From contig QKGH01000207.1 in assembly GCA_003250495.1 (NCBI GenBank), positions 1-44,519 on the forward strand: a stretch of DNA of 44,519 nt, given 5' to 3'. This stretch comes from Marinobacterium sp. (GTDB lineage: Bacteria > Pseudomonadota > Gammaproteobacteria > Pseudomonadales > Balneatricaceae). Below the pieces are notes generated by a model. That model worked only from the letters and a program-made list of their open reading frames with translations, had not been told where the DNA came from and searched no databases. Below, in pieces: positions 28,075 to 36,324 of the stretch (the first letter of the stretch is position 1; each line of letters begins with the position of its first letter). Position numbers and translations under genes: made by a program.

Positions 28075-28770
28075 ATGAATCTGTCGGGTTCCGTGTCCGC
28101 TTTCCGCCTGTCGCTGCCGGTGCTGTTCGGTTATATACCGCTCGGCATCGCCTTTGGCGTGCTGTTTTCCGATCTTGGCTATCACTGGCTCTGGGCCGTG
28201 GCGATGGGGCTGATCATCTTCGCCGGCGCCGCGCAGTTTCTCGCCGTCGGCCTGATCGCCAACCATGCCGGCCTGTTCGAGGTCGGCGTGGCGATCTTCC
28301 TGCTCAATGCCCGGCATATGGTCTACGGCCTGTCGCTGATCAACCGCCTCGGCTTGCGGGGATGGCGGCGCTGGTATCTGATCTTCGCGCTGACCGACGA
28401 AACCTATTCGCTGCTGACGCTGCTGGAGCAGCGTGCCCCGGCGCTACGCGATCGCCTGCAGGTCCGGGTCGCGGCGCTCAACCATCTGTACTGGGTGCTG
28501 GGCTGCGGCCTCGGCGCCTGGCTCGGTACCACGCTGGATCTGCCGACGGAAGGTGCGGAGTTCGCGTTGCCGGCACTGTTCATGGTGCTGGTGGTGGAGC
28601 AGTATCGCGCGCTGCGACGCCCGTTGCCCTTCCTGGTGGGGCTGGCTATCGCCGCCCTCGCGATGCTGTTGCACCCCGATCAGATGCTGTTGATCTCGGT
28701 GCTGTTGGCGGTAGCGGTGTTGTTGCTGGTGCGAGGAGGGGAGAAATGGACGCACAGACGTATCTTCTGA
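28075..28770 (+). CDS. azlC: AzlC-family branched-chain amino acid exporter subunit
   Basis: This 231-residue inner-membrane protein has about six to seven hydrophobic helices. It starts with the family-typical LPVLFGYIPLGIAFGVLF and IIFAGAAQFLAVGLIA segments, followed by LLNARHMVYGLSL. With AzlD it forms the large subunit of a BrnFE/AzlCD-type exporter of branched-chain amino acids; other amino acids or analogues are possible. azlD overlaps its 3' end by 25 nt. The ribosome site before the ATG at 28075 is weak. Confidence 0.92.
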   Translation: MNLSGSVSAFRLSLPVLFGYIPLGIAFGVLFSDLGYHWLWAVAMGLIIFAGAAQFLAVGLIANHAGLFEVGVAIFLLNARHMVYGLSLINRLGLRGWRRWYLIFALTDETYSLLTLLEQRAPALRDRLQVRVAALNHLYWVLGCGLGAWLGTTLDLPTEGAEFALPALFMVLVVEQYRALRRPLPFLVGLAIAALAMLLHPDQMLLISVLLAVAVLLLVRGGEKWTHRRIF

Positions 28771-29081
28771 GTTTCATCCTGGTGGCGGCACTGGCGACCT
28801 TCCTGACCCGGGCCTTGCCCTTCGTACTGTTTTCGCGCCATTCCGACCATCCGTTGCTGGAATTCCTCGGCCGTTACCTGCCGCCGGTACTGATGGTGCT
28901 GCTGGTGGTCTATGCCATGCGGGACGCGCTGTTGAGCGGGCAGGATCTGCTGCCGTCGCTGCTGGCGCTGGGTGTCGTGGTCGGCTTGCAGCTGTGGTTG
29001 CGCAACGCGTTGATCAGTATCGGCGGGGGGACTGCACTCTACATGCTGCTGGTGCAGGGCGTCATCGCGTTACCGGGCTAG
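28746..29081 (+). CDS. azlD: AzlD-family small exporter subunit
   Basis: This 111-residue membrane protein has four hydrophobic segments. The TRALPFVLF motif near residue 21 and the LGRYLPPVLMVLLVVYAM segment are AzlD/BrnE hallmarks. The ATG at 28746 is supported by AGGAGG at 28734-28739, six nucleotides upstream and inside azlC; a longer reading of the same frame would run far into azlC and is not credible. The overlap implies coupled translation of the two subunits. Confidence 0.92.
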   Translation: MDAQTYLLSFILVAALATFLTRALPFVLFSRHSDHPLLEFLGRYLPPVLMVLLVVYAMRDALLSGQDLLPSLLALGVVVGLQLWLRNALISIGGGTALYMLLVQGVIALPG

Positions 29082-29122
29082 TGCCGCCGTTGTAGTTGTG
29101 TTGCAGTGCCGTTTCGGCGGGG

Positions 29123-29494
29123 TCAGGAGGGACCCGGACCACAATACATCTCGTGCAGCGTGCGGATGATCCGCTTCGCCGTATCGCCCTCCAGCGAGTA
29201 GTAGATGGTCTGCGATACGCGGCGGGTCCTGACCAGGCCATCTTTGCGCAGTACGGCGAGGTGTTGGGATAGCGCACTCTGGCTGAGTTCCAGGCAGCGG
29301 TTCAGCTCGCTGACCGATAACTCCTTGCCATCCAGGTGGCACAGAATCAGCAGGCGACTGTCATTGGCCAGTGCCTTCATCAGTTTGGCGGCGCTGGATA
29401 CATTGCTTTTCATCATCTCTAGCGTACGCTCGCTCATGCAGCTCGAGCTTCTGGGCGCTAGTTCTTCGGTTCCGATCGTTGTGGATTCGCTCAC
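29123..29494 (-). CDS. bigR: ArsR-family BigR/SqrR-type persulfide-sensing repressor
   Basis: This 123-residue winged-helix regulator has the BigR/SqrR/YgaV pattern: MKALANDSRLLILCHL, then LSQSALSQHLAVLRKDGLVRTRR (recognition helix and wing), then QTIYYSLEG, and a C-terminal MYCGP. The two cysteines that form the polysulfide bridge in BigR and SqrR are both present (residues 52 and 118), and no metal-site motif is seen. In the known cases, sulfide-derived persulfides crosslink them and release the operator. The GTG at 29494 is chosen because GGAG lies six nucleotides upstream; the upstream TTG at 29578 lacks a site, and the ATG at 29437 would still keep both cysteines. It diverges from the RND operon across an operator-bearing promoter. 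Confidence 0.9.
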   Translation of the reverse strand: MSESTTIGTEELAPRSSSCMSERTLEMMKSNVSSAAKLMKALANDSRLLILCHLDGKELSVSELNRCLELSQSALSQHLAVLRKDGLVRTRRVSQTIYYSLEGDTAKRIIRTLHEMYCGPGPS

Positions 29495-29607
29495 GTACTT
29501 CTCCGGCAGGTGTGTCAAAACGTTTTTTCGACCACCCTTGCTGTCATAACAACGAAATTTTATCCCATACTTAAGCAACTGCTCAAATAACGGAAAAGCA
29601 GGGCTTG

Positions 29608-29635
29608 TTGAAATATTAGTATAACCTAATATACT
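29608..29635 (+). promoter_or_regulatory. RND-operon promoter with embedded BigR-type operator
   Basis: TTGAAA (29608-29613), 16 nt, TATACT (29630-29635): a good sigma70 promoter reading toward the RND gene. The palindrome ATATTA-N8-TAATAT (29613-29632) fills the gap between the two boxes and touches both, so a bound repressor would block polymerase. It also lies upstream of the divergent regulator gene and may autoregulate it. Confidence 0.75.
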
Positions 29636-29670
29636 GCGTACAACTCTGAAGCAGACTGAGGATTCAGTGC

Positions 29671-32244
29671 ATGATGCTGCGCGATTCGCTGGTGCAGATG
29701 TCGATTCACCGGCCCCGTTGGGTCTTTCTACTCGTTACCCTGATGTGTGTACTGGCCGCCTGGCAGATACCTTCCATCAAGGTTGATACCGATCCGGAGA
29801 ACATGCTGCCGCATGATCAGCCGGACCGGGTATTTCACGATCAGGTCAAGGAGCGCTTCGCGCTGCACGACATGATCGTGGTCGGCATCGTCAATACCGA
29901 CGATCCGAACGGCATCTACAATCCGCGCTCGCTGGATGCGCTGCACCAGCTGTCCACCGCCATCAGCCATTTCGATGGCGTGATCCTGCAGGACCAGATG
30001 GCGCTGGACCGGGTCGACAACATCACCCAGGAGGGGCCGGGCTCGATCCGCTTCGAATGGTTGATGAACGCGGCGCCGACCACCCAGGCGCAGTCCAGCG
30101 CGATACGCGATGCGGTCGCGCGCCTGCCGCTGCTGCAGAACACCCTGGTCTCCGGTGACGGCAAGGCGGCCGGGATCTATGTGCCGATCCAGGCCAAGTC
30201 GATCAGCTACCAGCTGTCGCAGCAGATCGAACAGGTGATCGCCGGCCTTAATGTGCCCGACCAGTTTCATATCGCCGGCCTGCCGGTATCGGAGGACACC
30301 TTCGGTGTCGAGATGTTCGTGCAGATGGCGATCTCGGCACCGCTGGCCGGTCTGATGATCTTCATCCTGATGTGGGTGTTCTTCCGCAGCCTGCTGCTGA
30401 TCACGGCGCCGATGCTGGTGGCGATGGCGTCGGTGATCGTGACCATGGGGCTGCTGATCGGGCAGGGCTACACCGTCCATATCATGAGCTCGATGATCCC
30501 GATCTTCCTGATGCCGATCGCGGTGGTGGACTCGGTGCATATCCTGTCGGAGTTCGCCGACCGCTATAAACCCGGCGAAAACGCCAAGCCGGTGGTCGCC
30601 GACGTCATGCACCACCTGTTCACGCCGATGTTCTTTACCTCGCTGACCTCCGCCGTGGGCTTCGCCTCGCTGGCGTTCACGCCGATTCCGCCGGTGCAGA
30701 TCTTCGGCCTGCACGTGGCGTTCGGCATCATGCTGGCGTTCCTGCTCACCGTCACACTGGTGCCGGCCTACATCGTCAGCCTGTCGCAGAAACGGATGGC
30801 GCAGCTGAAGGACCACAACATCGCCGAGGATGACAATTCACGCCTGGGACGCCTGCTGGCGGCGACCGGACGCCTGTCGGTGCGCTGGTCGCGTCCGCTG
30901 GTGTTGCTGTTCACCGCGCTGGTGGTGATCAGTGTCTGGGGCGTCACCAAGATCCAGATCAACGACAACCCGGTACGCTGGTTCAAGTCCGATCACCGTA
31001 TCCGTATCGCCGACCAGGTGTTGAACAGCCATTTTGCCGGCACCTACGACGCCTACCTGGTGTTCGATCGCACGCCGGGCCAGGACCTGACGGCACAGTT
31101 GACCAGCGGTTTGCTTAAGAGCGCCCAAGAGCAGGGCATGAGTGCCGAGGCACAGACTGCACTGCAGCAGATGATCGATGCCGCCGCGGCCGACAGCTTC
31201 GACCAGTTCGCCAGCCGTCTCTCCGGCGCGCTCGACGAAGCCAGCTTCAGTCGCCCGGCGGAAGAGGAGGCGCAGTGGCTCGATCTGATCGCCCAGGTGG
31301 AGCAGGCGCAGGTCAGCGCCAAGTACTTCCTCGACCCGCAGGCGCTGGCCTATGTCGATCAGATGGCGCAGGCGCTGGAGCAGAGCGATTACGTGGGCAA
31401 GGTCAACAGCCTGCCGGTACTGGTGAAGACCGTCTACCGCGAGCTGAACGGCGGTAACGAAACCGACTACCGGCTGCCCGATTCGGCCCGCGCCGTGGCG
31501 CAGACGATCCTCAGCTACCAGTCTTCGCACCGGCCGGACGATCTCTGGCATTTCGTGACCCCGGACTACCGTTCGACGCTGCTGTGGCTGCAGCTGAAGA
31601 GCGGCGACAACCAGGATATGACCAAGGTGATGGCGCAGGTGGACGCGTATATCGCCGCCCATCCGCTGCCGCAGGGGCTGACCACGCACTGGGCCGGACT
31701 GACCTACATCAACGTGGTGTGGCAGGAGCGCATGGTCAACGGTATGTTGAACAGCCTGCTCGGTGCCTTCGTCATGGTGTTGGTGATGATGGTACTGCTG
31801 TTCCGCTCGCTGAAGCTGGGGCTGCTGGCGATGTTGCCGCTGTCGGTAACGATCCTGGCGATCTATGGTCTGATCGGCTTTATCGGCAAGGATTACGATA
31901 TGCCGATCGCGGTGCTGTCGGCGCTGACGCTGGGGCTGTCGGTGGACTTCGCGATCCACTTCCTGGAGCGCGCCCGGGCGATCTACCGCGCCACCGGCAA
32001 CTGGCCGGAAACCGTGGCGGAGATGTACCGCGGCCCGTCGCGTGCGATCAGTCGTAACGCGATCGTCATCGCCATCGGTTTCACACCGCTGTTGGTGGCG
32101 CCGCTGGTGCCCTATATTACCGTCGGCTTCTTCCTCGCTTCGATCATGGCGGTCTCGGCGGTGGTGACCATCGTGCTGCTGCCGGCGGTGATGACGATGA
32201 TAAGCAATAAAGAAAGTCTGTTTGGGATCAAAAAGGGAGTCTGA
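29671..32244 (+). CDS. RND/MMPL-family envelope exporter
   Basis: This 857-residue inner-membrane permease has the duplicated RND layout: helix 1 (about 16-34), a periplasmic domain, five helices (about 220-370), helix 7 (about 410-430), a second periplasmic domain (about 430-690), and five helices (about 695-850). The VVDSVHIL and LSVDFAIHFLERAR segments are the Asp-containing motifs that carry protons in this superfamily. It is the compact HAE3/HpnN-like type, usually linked to lipids or hydrophobic molecules, not the tripartite AcrB type; no membrane-fusion protein is encoded. A LolA-like protein and an outer-membrane barrel follow without gaps. GAGG is 9 nt before the ATG. Confidence 0.88.
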   Translation: MMLRDSLVQMSIHRPRWVFLLVTLMCVLAAWQIPSIKVDTDPENMLPHDQPDRVFHDQVKERFALHDMIVVGIVNTDDPNGIYNPRSLDALHQLSTAISHFDGVILQDQMALDRVDNITQEGPGSIRFEWLMNAAPTTQAQSSAIRDAVARLPLLQNTLVSGDGKAAGIYVPIQAKSISYQLSQQIEQVIAGLNVPDQFHIAGLPVSEDTFGVEMFVQMAISAPLAGLMIFILMWVFFRSLLLITAPMLVAMASVIVTMGLLIGQGYTVHIMSSMIPIFLMPIAVVDSVHILSEFADRYKPGENAKPVVADVMHHLFTPMFFTSLTSAVGFASLAFTPIPPVQIFGLHVAFGIMLAFLLTVTLVPAYIVSLSQKRMAQLKDHNIAEDDNSRLGRLLAATGRLSVRWSRPLVLLFTALVVISVWGVTKIQINDNPVRWFKSDHRIRIADQVLNSHFAGTYDAYLVFDRTPGQDLTAQLTSGLLKSAQEQGMSAEAQTALQQMIDAAAADSFDQFASRLSGALDEASFSRPAEEEAQWLDLIAQVEQAQVSAKYFLDPQALAYVDQMAQALEQSDYVGKVNSLPVLVKTVYRELNGGNETDYRLPDSARAVAQTILSYQSSHRPDDLWHFVTPDYRSTLLWLQLKSGDNQDMTKVMAQVDAYIAAHPLPQGLTTHWAGLTYINVVWQERMVNGMLNSLLGAFVMVLVMMVLLFRSLKLGLLAMLPLSVTILAIYGLIGFIGKDYDMPIAVLSALTLGLSVDFAIHFLERARAIYRATGNWPETVAEMYRGPSRAISRNAIVIAIGFTPLLVAPLVPYITVGFFLASIMAVSAVVTIVLLPAVMTMISNKESLFGIKKGV

Positions 32245-32246
32245 AG

Positions 32247-33068
32247 ATGAAGACCCTTCTGCAACGTGTGAATGTGCTGATGCTCGGTGCCCTGATGGCT
32301 ACGCCACTGATGTCGGCGCCGCTGCAGGCGGCCGACCTGACCGATGTGCAGCAGATCGTCGACCAAGCCAACCTGGCCTCCTACTACCAGGGCAAGGATG
32401 GTCGTAGCGAGGTGCGCATGCTGATCACCGATGGTCAGGGGCGCGAGCAACTGCGCCAGTTCACCATCCTGCGCTATGACGTGGCCGATGCCGGCGACCA
32501 GTACTTCTACGTCGCGTTCAGCCGCCCGGCGGACGTGCGCGACACCGTATTCATGGTCGCCAAGCACGTGGACCGCGACGACGATCGCTGGCTCTACCTG
32601 CCGGGTCTGGACCTGGTCAAGCGCATCTCCGCCGGTGACAAGCGCACCAGTTTCGTCGGCTCGCACTTCTTCTACGAGGATGTGTCCGGGCGTAACCCGG
32701 CGGAGGACAACTTCGAGCTGATCAGTACCGACGACAGCTTCTACCACCTGAAAGCGACGCCGAAAGATCCGGCCAGCGTCGAGTTCGCCAGCTATACCCT
32801 GGCGGTCGACAAGCACACGATGCTGCCGATGAAGATCGAGTACACCGATGCGGGGGGCAAGCTCTATCGCCGCGTCGAGGCGCTGGAGGTGAAGGAGATC
32901 CAGGGCTACCCGACCGTGATCAGCAACAAGGTCTCCGACCTGCGCAGTGGCGGTCAGACCCTGATGCAGTTCGGCTTCATGAAGTATGACATCGGTCTGG
33001 ATGAATCGGTGTTCAGCGAACGCTCCCTGCGTAACCCGCCGCGCGACTGGCTGAGGAGACCGCAATGA
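32247..33068 (+). CDS. LolA-like periplasmic protein (outer membrane lipoprotein-sorting domain)
   Basis: This 273-residue secreted protein has residues 1-28 as a signal peptide ending PLQA before ADLTD, with no lipobox cysteine. The mature part fits the LolA-like fold found beside RND transporters: DGRSEVRMLITDGQGREQLRQF, then KHVDRDDDRWLYLPGLDLVKRI, then GSHFFYEDVSGRNPAEDNF. Such half-barrels shield a lipid or other hydrophobic cargo on its way across the periplasm. The start lies 2 nt after the RND stop, and its stop overlaps the next gene by 4 nt (ATGA), so all three are translated together. Cargo unknown. Confidence 0.85.
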   Translation: MKTLLQRVNVLMLGALMATPLMSAPLQAADLTDVQQIVDQANLASYYQGKDGRSEVRMLITDGQGREQLRQFTILRYDVADAGDQYFYVAFSRPADVRDTVFMVAKHVDRDDDRWLYLPGLDLVKRISAGDKRTSFVGSHFFYEDVSGRNPAEDNFELISTDDSFYHLKATPKDPASVEFASYTLAVDKHTMLPMKIEYTDAGGKLYRRVEALEVKEIQGYPTVISNKVSDLRSGGQTLMQFGFMKYDIGLDESVFSERSLRNPPRDWLRRPQ

Positions 33069-34369
33069 GATCGGCGCTGATCGCGGCGCTGCTGCTGGCG
33101 GCGCCAGCGGCCTTCGCCGCGGGCGATACGGCCACCGATAGCGCGGACTGGGGTGGCGACGCCTGGGGCGGTGACAGCTGGTCACAGGATCAGAGCGCGT
33201 CGCGCCTGCACGGCTTCTTCGAGGCCGGGATTGGCGCGCGGATACAGGACGATCCGCTGCTGGAGGACGACCTGACCCTGGGCGAAACCCGCGGGCGGCT
33301 GGAGTGGGCCGGCGAGCTGGGCAGTGCGCGTTACAGCCTGAAGGGCGACCTGTACGCCGATGCGGTGGAAAACGGCCTGCATGGCGATCTGCGCGAGGCG
33401 GTGCTCAGCTTCACCCCGCTGCAGCAGGTCGATATCCAGGCTGGCCAGCAGGTGCTGACCTGGGGTACCGGGGATATGCTGTTCCTGAACGACATGTTTC
33501 CGAAGGACTGGAAATCGTTCTTCGCCGGGCGCGACGAGTCCTACCTGAAAGCGCCGGCGGCCAGCATCAAGGGCAGCTATTTCGCCGATAGCTTCAGTGT
33601 CGACCTGGTGTGGACGCCGCTGTTCGAGTCGGACCGCTATATCGATGGCGAACGTTTCAGCTACTTCTCGCCGCTCAGCGGCGGCTACCAGGCCGCTCCC
33701 GACGGCAAGCTGAGCGCGGATGATCCCGACGATCTGCCGGAGGATGGCGAGCTGGCGGCGCGGATCTCGGGGCTGTCCGGTGCCACCGAGTGGGCGCTGT
33801 ACGGCTATCGCGGGTTCTGGAAGCAGCCGATGGGGATGGACAGCCTCGGCCATGCGATCTTCCCGCGCCTCGATGTCTATGGCGCCAGCCTGCGCGGTAC
33901 CCTCGGCGGCGGTATCGCCAACGCCGAGGTCGCCTGGTACGACGGCAAGGACAGCGGCGGCGACGACCCGCTGATCCCAAACGATCAGCTGCGCCTGCTG
34001 CTCGGCTACGACCACGAGATCGTGCCGCACCTGACCGGGGCCGGCCAGTATTACGTCGAGTGGACCCAGGATTACGATGCGCTACGCCGTACCAGCGCCG
34101 CGGACTACCGCGCGGACCAGTTCCGCCATGTGCTGACCTTCCGCCTGACCTGGAAGCTGATGCAGGATAATCTGACCCTGTCCTGGTTCAACTACTGGTC
34201 ACCCAGTGATCAGGATTACTACCTGCGCCCGCAGGCCAGCTATCGCTTCGACGATCACTGGACCCTGAGCGGCGGCGCCAACCTGTTTGGCGGCAAGCAG
34301 GAGCACACCTTCTTCGGCCAGTTCGAGAACGCCTCCAACGTCTGGGCGCGTCTGCGCTACGGCTTCTGA
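33065..34369 (+). CDS. Outer-membrane beta-barrel protein (DUF1302-like)
   Basis: This 434-residue protein has a signal peptide of about 18 residues (AAPAAFA before AGDT), a short Trp/Gly/Asp-rich segment, and then alternating amphipathic strands to the end. It finishes with an aromatic C-terminus (RLRYGF), as outer-membrane barrels do. The stretch LQQVDIQAGQQVLTWGTGD, with YFSPLS later, resembles DUF1302-type barrels that occur beside RND permeases and LolA-like proteins. It overlaps the preceding gene by 4 nt and closes the operon. It likely forms the outer-membrane end of the transfer route; whether it is a channel or an insertion platform is unknown. Confidence 0.8.
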   Translation: MRSALIAALLLAAPAAFAAGDTATDSADWGGDAWGGDSWSQDQSASRLHGFFEAGIGARIQDDPLLEDDLTLGETRGRLEWAGELGSARYSLKGDLYADAVENGLHGDLREAVLSFTPLQQVDIQAGQQVLTWGTGDMLFLNDMFPKDWKSFFAGRDESYLKAPAASIKGSYFADSFSVDLVWTPLFESDRYIDGERFSYFSPLSGGYQAAPDGKLSADDPDDLPEDGELAARISGLSGATEWALYGYRGFWKQPMGMDSLGHAIFPRLDVYGASLRGTLGGGIANAEVAWYDGKDSGGDDPLIPNDQLRLLLGYDHEIVPHLTGAGQYYVEWTQDYDALRRTSAADYRADQFRHVLTFRLTWKLMQDNLTLSWFNYWSPSDQDYYLRPQASYRFDDHWTLSGGANLFGGKQEHTFFGQFENASNVWARLRYGF

Positions 34370-34399
34370 GTCCGGTGCCCCACTTGATGGCGCCCCGGC

Positions 34400-35659
34400 T
34401 CAGGCCGGCCGGGTGCGCCGCCGGGTCGGGCTGCTGGCCAGCACCACGCGATTGCGGCCCGTCCCCTTGGCGCGATAGAGCGCCTCATCGGCACGTTTGA
34501 TCACCGTCTCGGGGCGCTCGTCGGCCTGGCGCTCGGCAACTCCGATACTGACCGTTACCCTGACGCTTTCCTGGCCGTTGTCGTCGGCGGAACCGCGAGC
34601 CTGGCGTCCCTCGCGGTGGCGTTTGGGCCGGTCCGGCGCGCGTACCCGCATCGGATACTGCTCGATCTGGTGGCGCAGCTGTTCCAGCGCCTGCTGCGCA
34701 TCGGCTTCGCTGCGGTGGTTGAACACCAGCGTGAACTCCTCGCCGCCGTAACGGTAGAGTACCCCGCCGGCCTGAACCCGGCGCAACTGGCTGGCTACCA
34801 TCCGCAGTACCTGATCGCCGACGTCGTGACCGTAGCTATCGTTGAACTGCTTGAAATGGTCGATATCGACCATGGCTATGCTGTAGTGGCGCCCCAGCGC
34901 CGCCAGATGATGCTCCAGTGCCCGGCGGGCCGGGATTCCGGTCAGCGTATCGATGAACGCCAGCCCATAGATATGCTGGATGATCGCCAGGATCAGCAAC
35001 AGGGCGGCACTGCCCTGCGCGAGCAGGCTGAACATCGGCAGGTGCAGGGTACCGATCGCCAGCATCTGCATGCCGACCACGCCCAGCAGCGCGACCTCAT
35101 CGGGGGTGCGCCGGACCAGGGTCAGTAACAGGGCCAGCAGTAGCGGCGGGAGGGTCAGCCATCCCGCGGCGCTGCTCAACTGCAACGAGGCGCTGGCGGT
35201 TTCCAGCAGCGCGGTGGGGAGATGGGGCAACCAGGCCGCGGTGAGCGCGGGTGCCTGCCATAGCAGCAGTATTGTCAGAAACGGTAACAGCAGCAGGCCG
35301 AGGCGCAGCACTCCCCGCAGCGTGAGCGGCGAGGTATCGCGTTGCACCAGAATCCAGCCCAGGAGCAGCGGAACGCCCAGCCCCAGCAGCGTATACAGCA
35401 CATAGCCCGAGGCTCGGTCGATACCGAGGCGATTCAATTGGTAGAGAGTGTAGGCGGTCAACCCGCTGAGTGCGGCGGCGAGGGCGATGCGACCGCGTTT
35501 GAAGGCGCAGGCGAGGAGCAGTGCCACGGCCGACAACACGGGCGGCAGGCGTTGCCCCAGAACTGAAACGGCCGGATCGACGGTGGCCAGCATTGGTGCC
35601 AGCAGCCAGGGCAGTAACAGCAGCGACAGGGGCAGGCAGAGGCGTAACAGTGGAAGCAA
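34400..35659 (-). CDS. Membrane-bound diguanylate cyclase (GGDEF)
   Basis: This 419-residue protein has seven to eight hydrophobic helices in residues 1-230 and a cytoplasmic GGDEF domain (about 233-405). The active site is intact: RYGGEEF (303-309), with the metal-binding Asp in MVDIDHFKQFNDSYGHDVGD. The RxxD inhibitory site before the signature is absent (VQAG at that place). A basic, low-complexity insert (about 330-358) sits in the catalytic domain. The TTG at 35659 is the first usable start after an in-frame stop and has no clear ribosome site. It should make c-di-GMP in response to a membrane signal. It converges on the outer-membrane barrel gene. Confidence 0.88.
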   Translation of the reverse strand: MLPLLRLCLPLSLLLLPWLLAPMLATVDPAVSVLGQRLPPVLSAVALLLACAFKRGRIALAAALSGLTAYTLYQLNRLGIDRASGYVLYTLLGLGVPLLLGWILVQRDTSPLTLRGVLRLGLLLLPFLTILLLWQAPALTAAWLPHLPTALLETASASLQLSSAAGWLTLPPLLLALLLTLVRRTPDEVALLGVVGMQMLAIGTLHLPMFSLLAQGSAALLLILAIIQHIYGLAFIDTLTGIPARRALEHHLAALGRHYSIAMVDIDHFKQFNDSYGHDVGDQVLRMVASQLRRVQAGGVLYRYGGEEFTLVFNHRSEADAQQALEQLRHQIEQYPMRVRAPDRPKRHREGRQARGSADDNGQESVRVTVSIGVAERQADERPETVIKRADEALYRAKGTGRNRVVLASSPTRRRTRPA

Positions 35660-35704
35660 GGCTGTCTAGATCCCGAACCGACGTTGTCCGGATACTAGCA
35701 TGAA

Positions 35705-35732
35705 CGCCGCTGCCCGGCAGGGGGCAGCGGCG
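35705..35732 (-). terminator. Stem-loop downstream of YgaP-like gene
   Basis: A perfect 11-bp stem (CGCCGCTGCCC 35705-35715 with 35722-35732) and a 6-nt loop, 22 nt beyond the stop codon of the minus-strand gene. There is no marked T-run. Confidence 0.55.
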
Positions 35733-35754
35733 CATTAGGCGCGAGCAGGGTGGG

Positions 35755-36168
35755 TTAAGCGCGCGGCTCGGGTTTTTTGAAGCCGCACAGCCGCGACAGC
35801 GTCATCGCCGGGCACCAGCCGGTGAACGCGGATTGTACCAGGCTCACACCGATCACCGCGGTCAGCAGCAGGATCTGCGAACTCAGGCCGGCGATAAACA
35901 CCAGTCCCAATGTCAGCAGGACCAGGGTGCCGGCAAACAGGTGAACGCCCTGATGTACGCTCATACCCCGGGCACACACCTCCTCCTTCAGTCCGATCTT
36001 GCGGAAGATCACCATCGCCGGGCACCAGTTGGTGAAGGCGGACTGCAGCAGGTTGAGACCGACAAAGGCGGTCAGGTAGTAGCCCCAGGGATGGTACCAG
36101 GTGCCGATCGCCAGACTGATCAGGATGACGGAACCCGCGAGCAGGCGCAGGGCGGAATGGAAGGACAT
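35755..36168 (-). CDS. Tandemly duplicated YgaP-type membrane domain protein (DUF2892)
   Basis: This 137-residue inner-membrane protein is made of two copies of the small DUF2892/YgaP transmembrane domain. The copies (about residues 1-62 and 70-131) end in matching motifs: LLQSAFTNWCPAMVIFRKIGL and LVQSAFTGWCPAMTLSRLCGF. Each carries a cysteine in the WCPAM loop (Cys49, Cys119), and further cysteines are at 65 and 128. In E. coli the same domain anchors the YgaP rhodanese, which handles sulfane sulfur; no rhodanese is attached here. The ATG at 36168 has AGGAG 8 nt upstream. An exact BigR-type operator overlaps the promoter region (36186-36205). Confidence 0.88.
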   Translation of the reverse strand: MSFHSALRLLAGSVILISLAIGTWYHPWGYYLTAFVGLNLLQSAFTNWCPAMVIFRKIGLKEEVCARGMSVHQGVHLFAGTLVLLTLGLVFIAGLSSQILLLTAVIGVSLVQSAFTGWCPAMTLSRLCGFKKPEPRA

Positions 36169-36185
36169 GGATGGTGCTCCTATAT

Positions 36186-36205
36186 ATATTAACTTTGGCT
36201 AATAT
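36186..36205. promoter_or_regulatory. BigR-type operator upstream of YgaP-like gene
   Basis: An exact ATATTA (36186-36191), 8 nt, TAATAT (36200-36205), extended one base on each side to TATATTA/TAATATA. It lies 17-37 nt upstream of the YgaP-like ATG, in the position of a promoter. The divergent Usp gene (start 36325) could share it. Confidence 0.72.
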
Positions 36206-36324
36206 AGCACGAATGCACGCCGTTGCCAGCGAAATACTGGAGTTGAGGGTGGTAACGGCACTATGCTTTTAACGAGGCTCCTGCCAGTTGGCGAGGTGAT
36301 CGATTCGGGAGTAGGAGAGCTACC

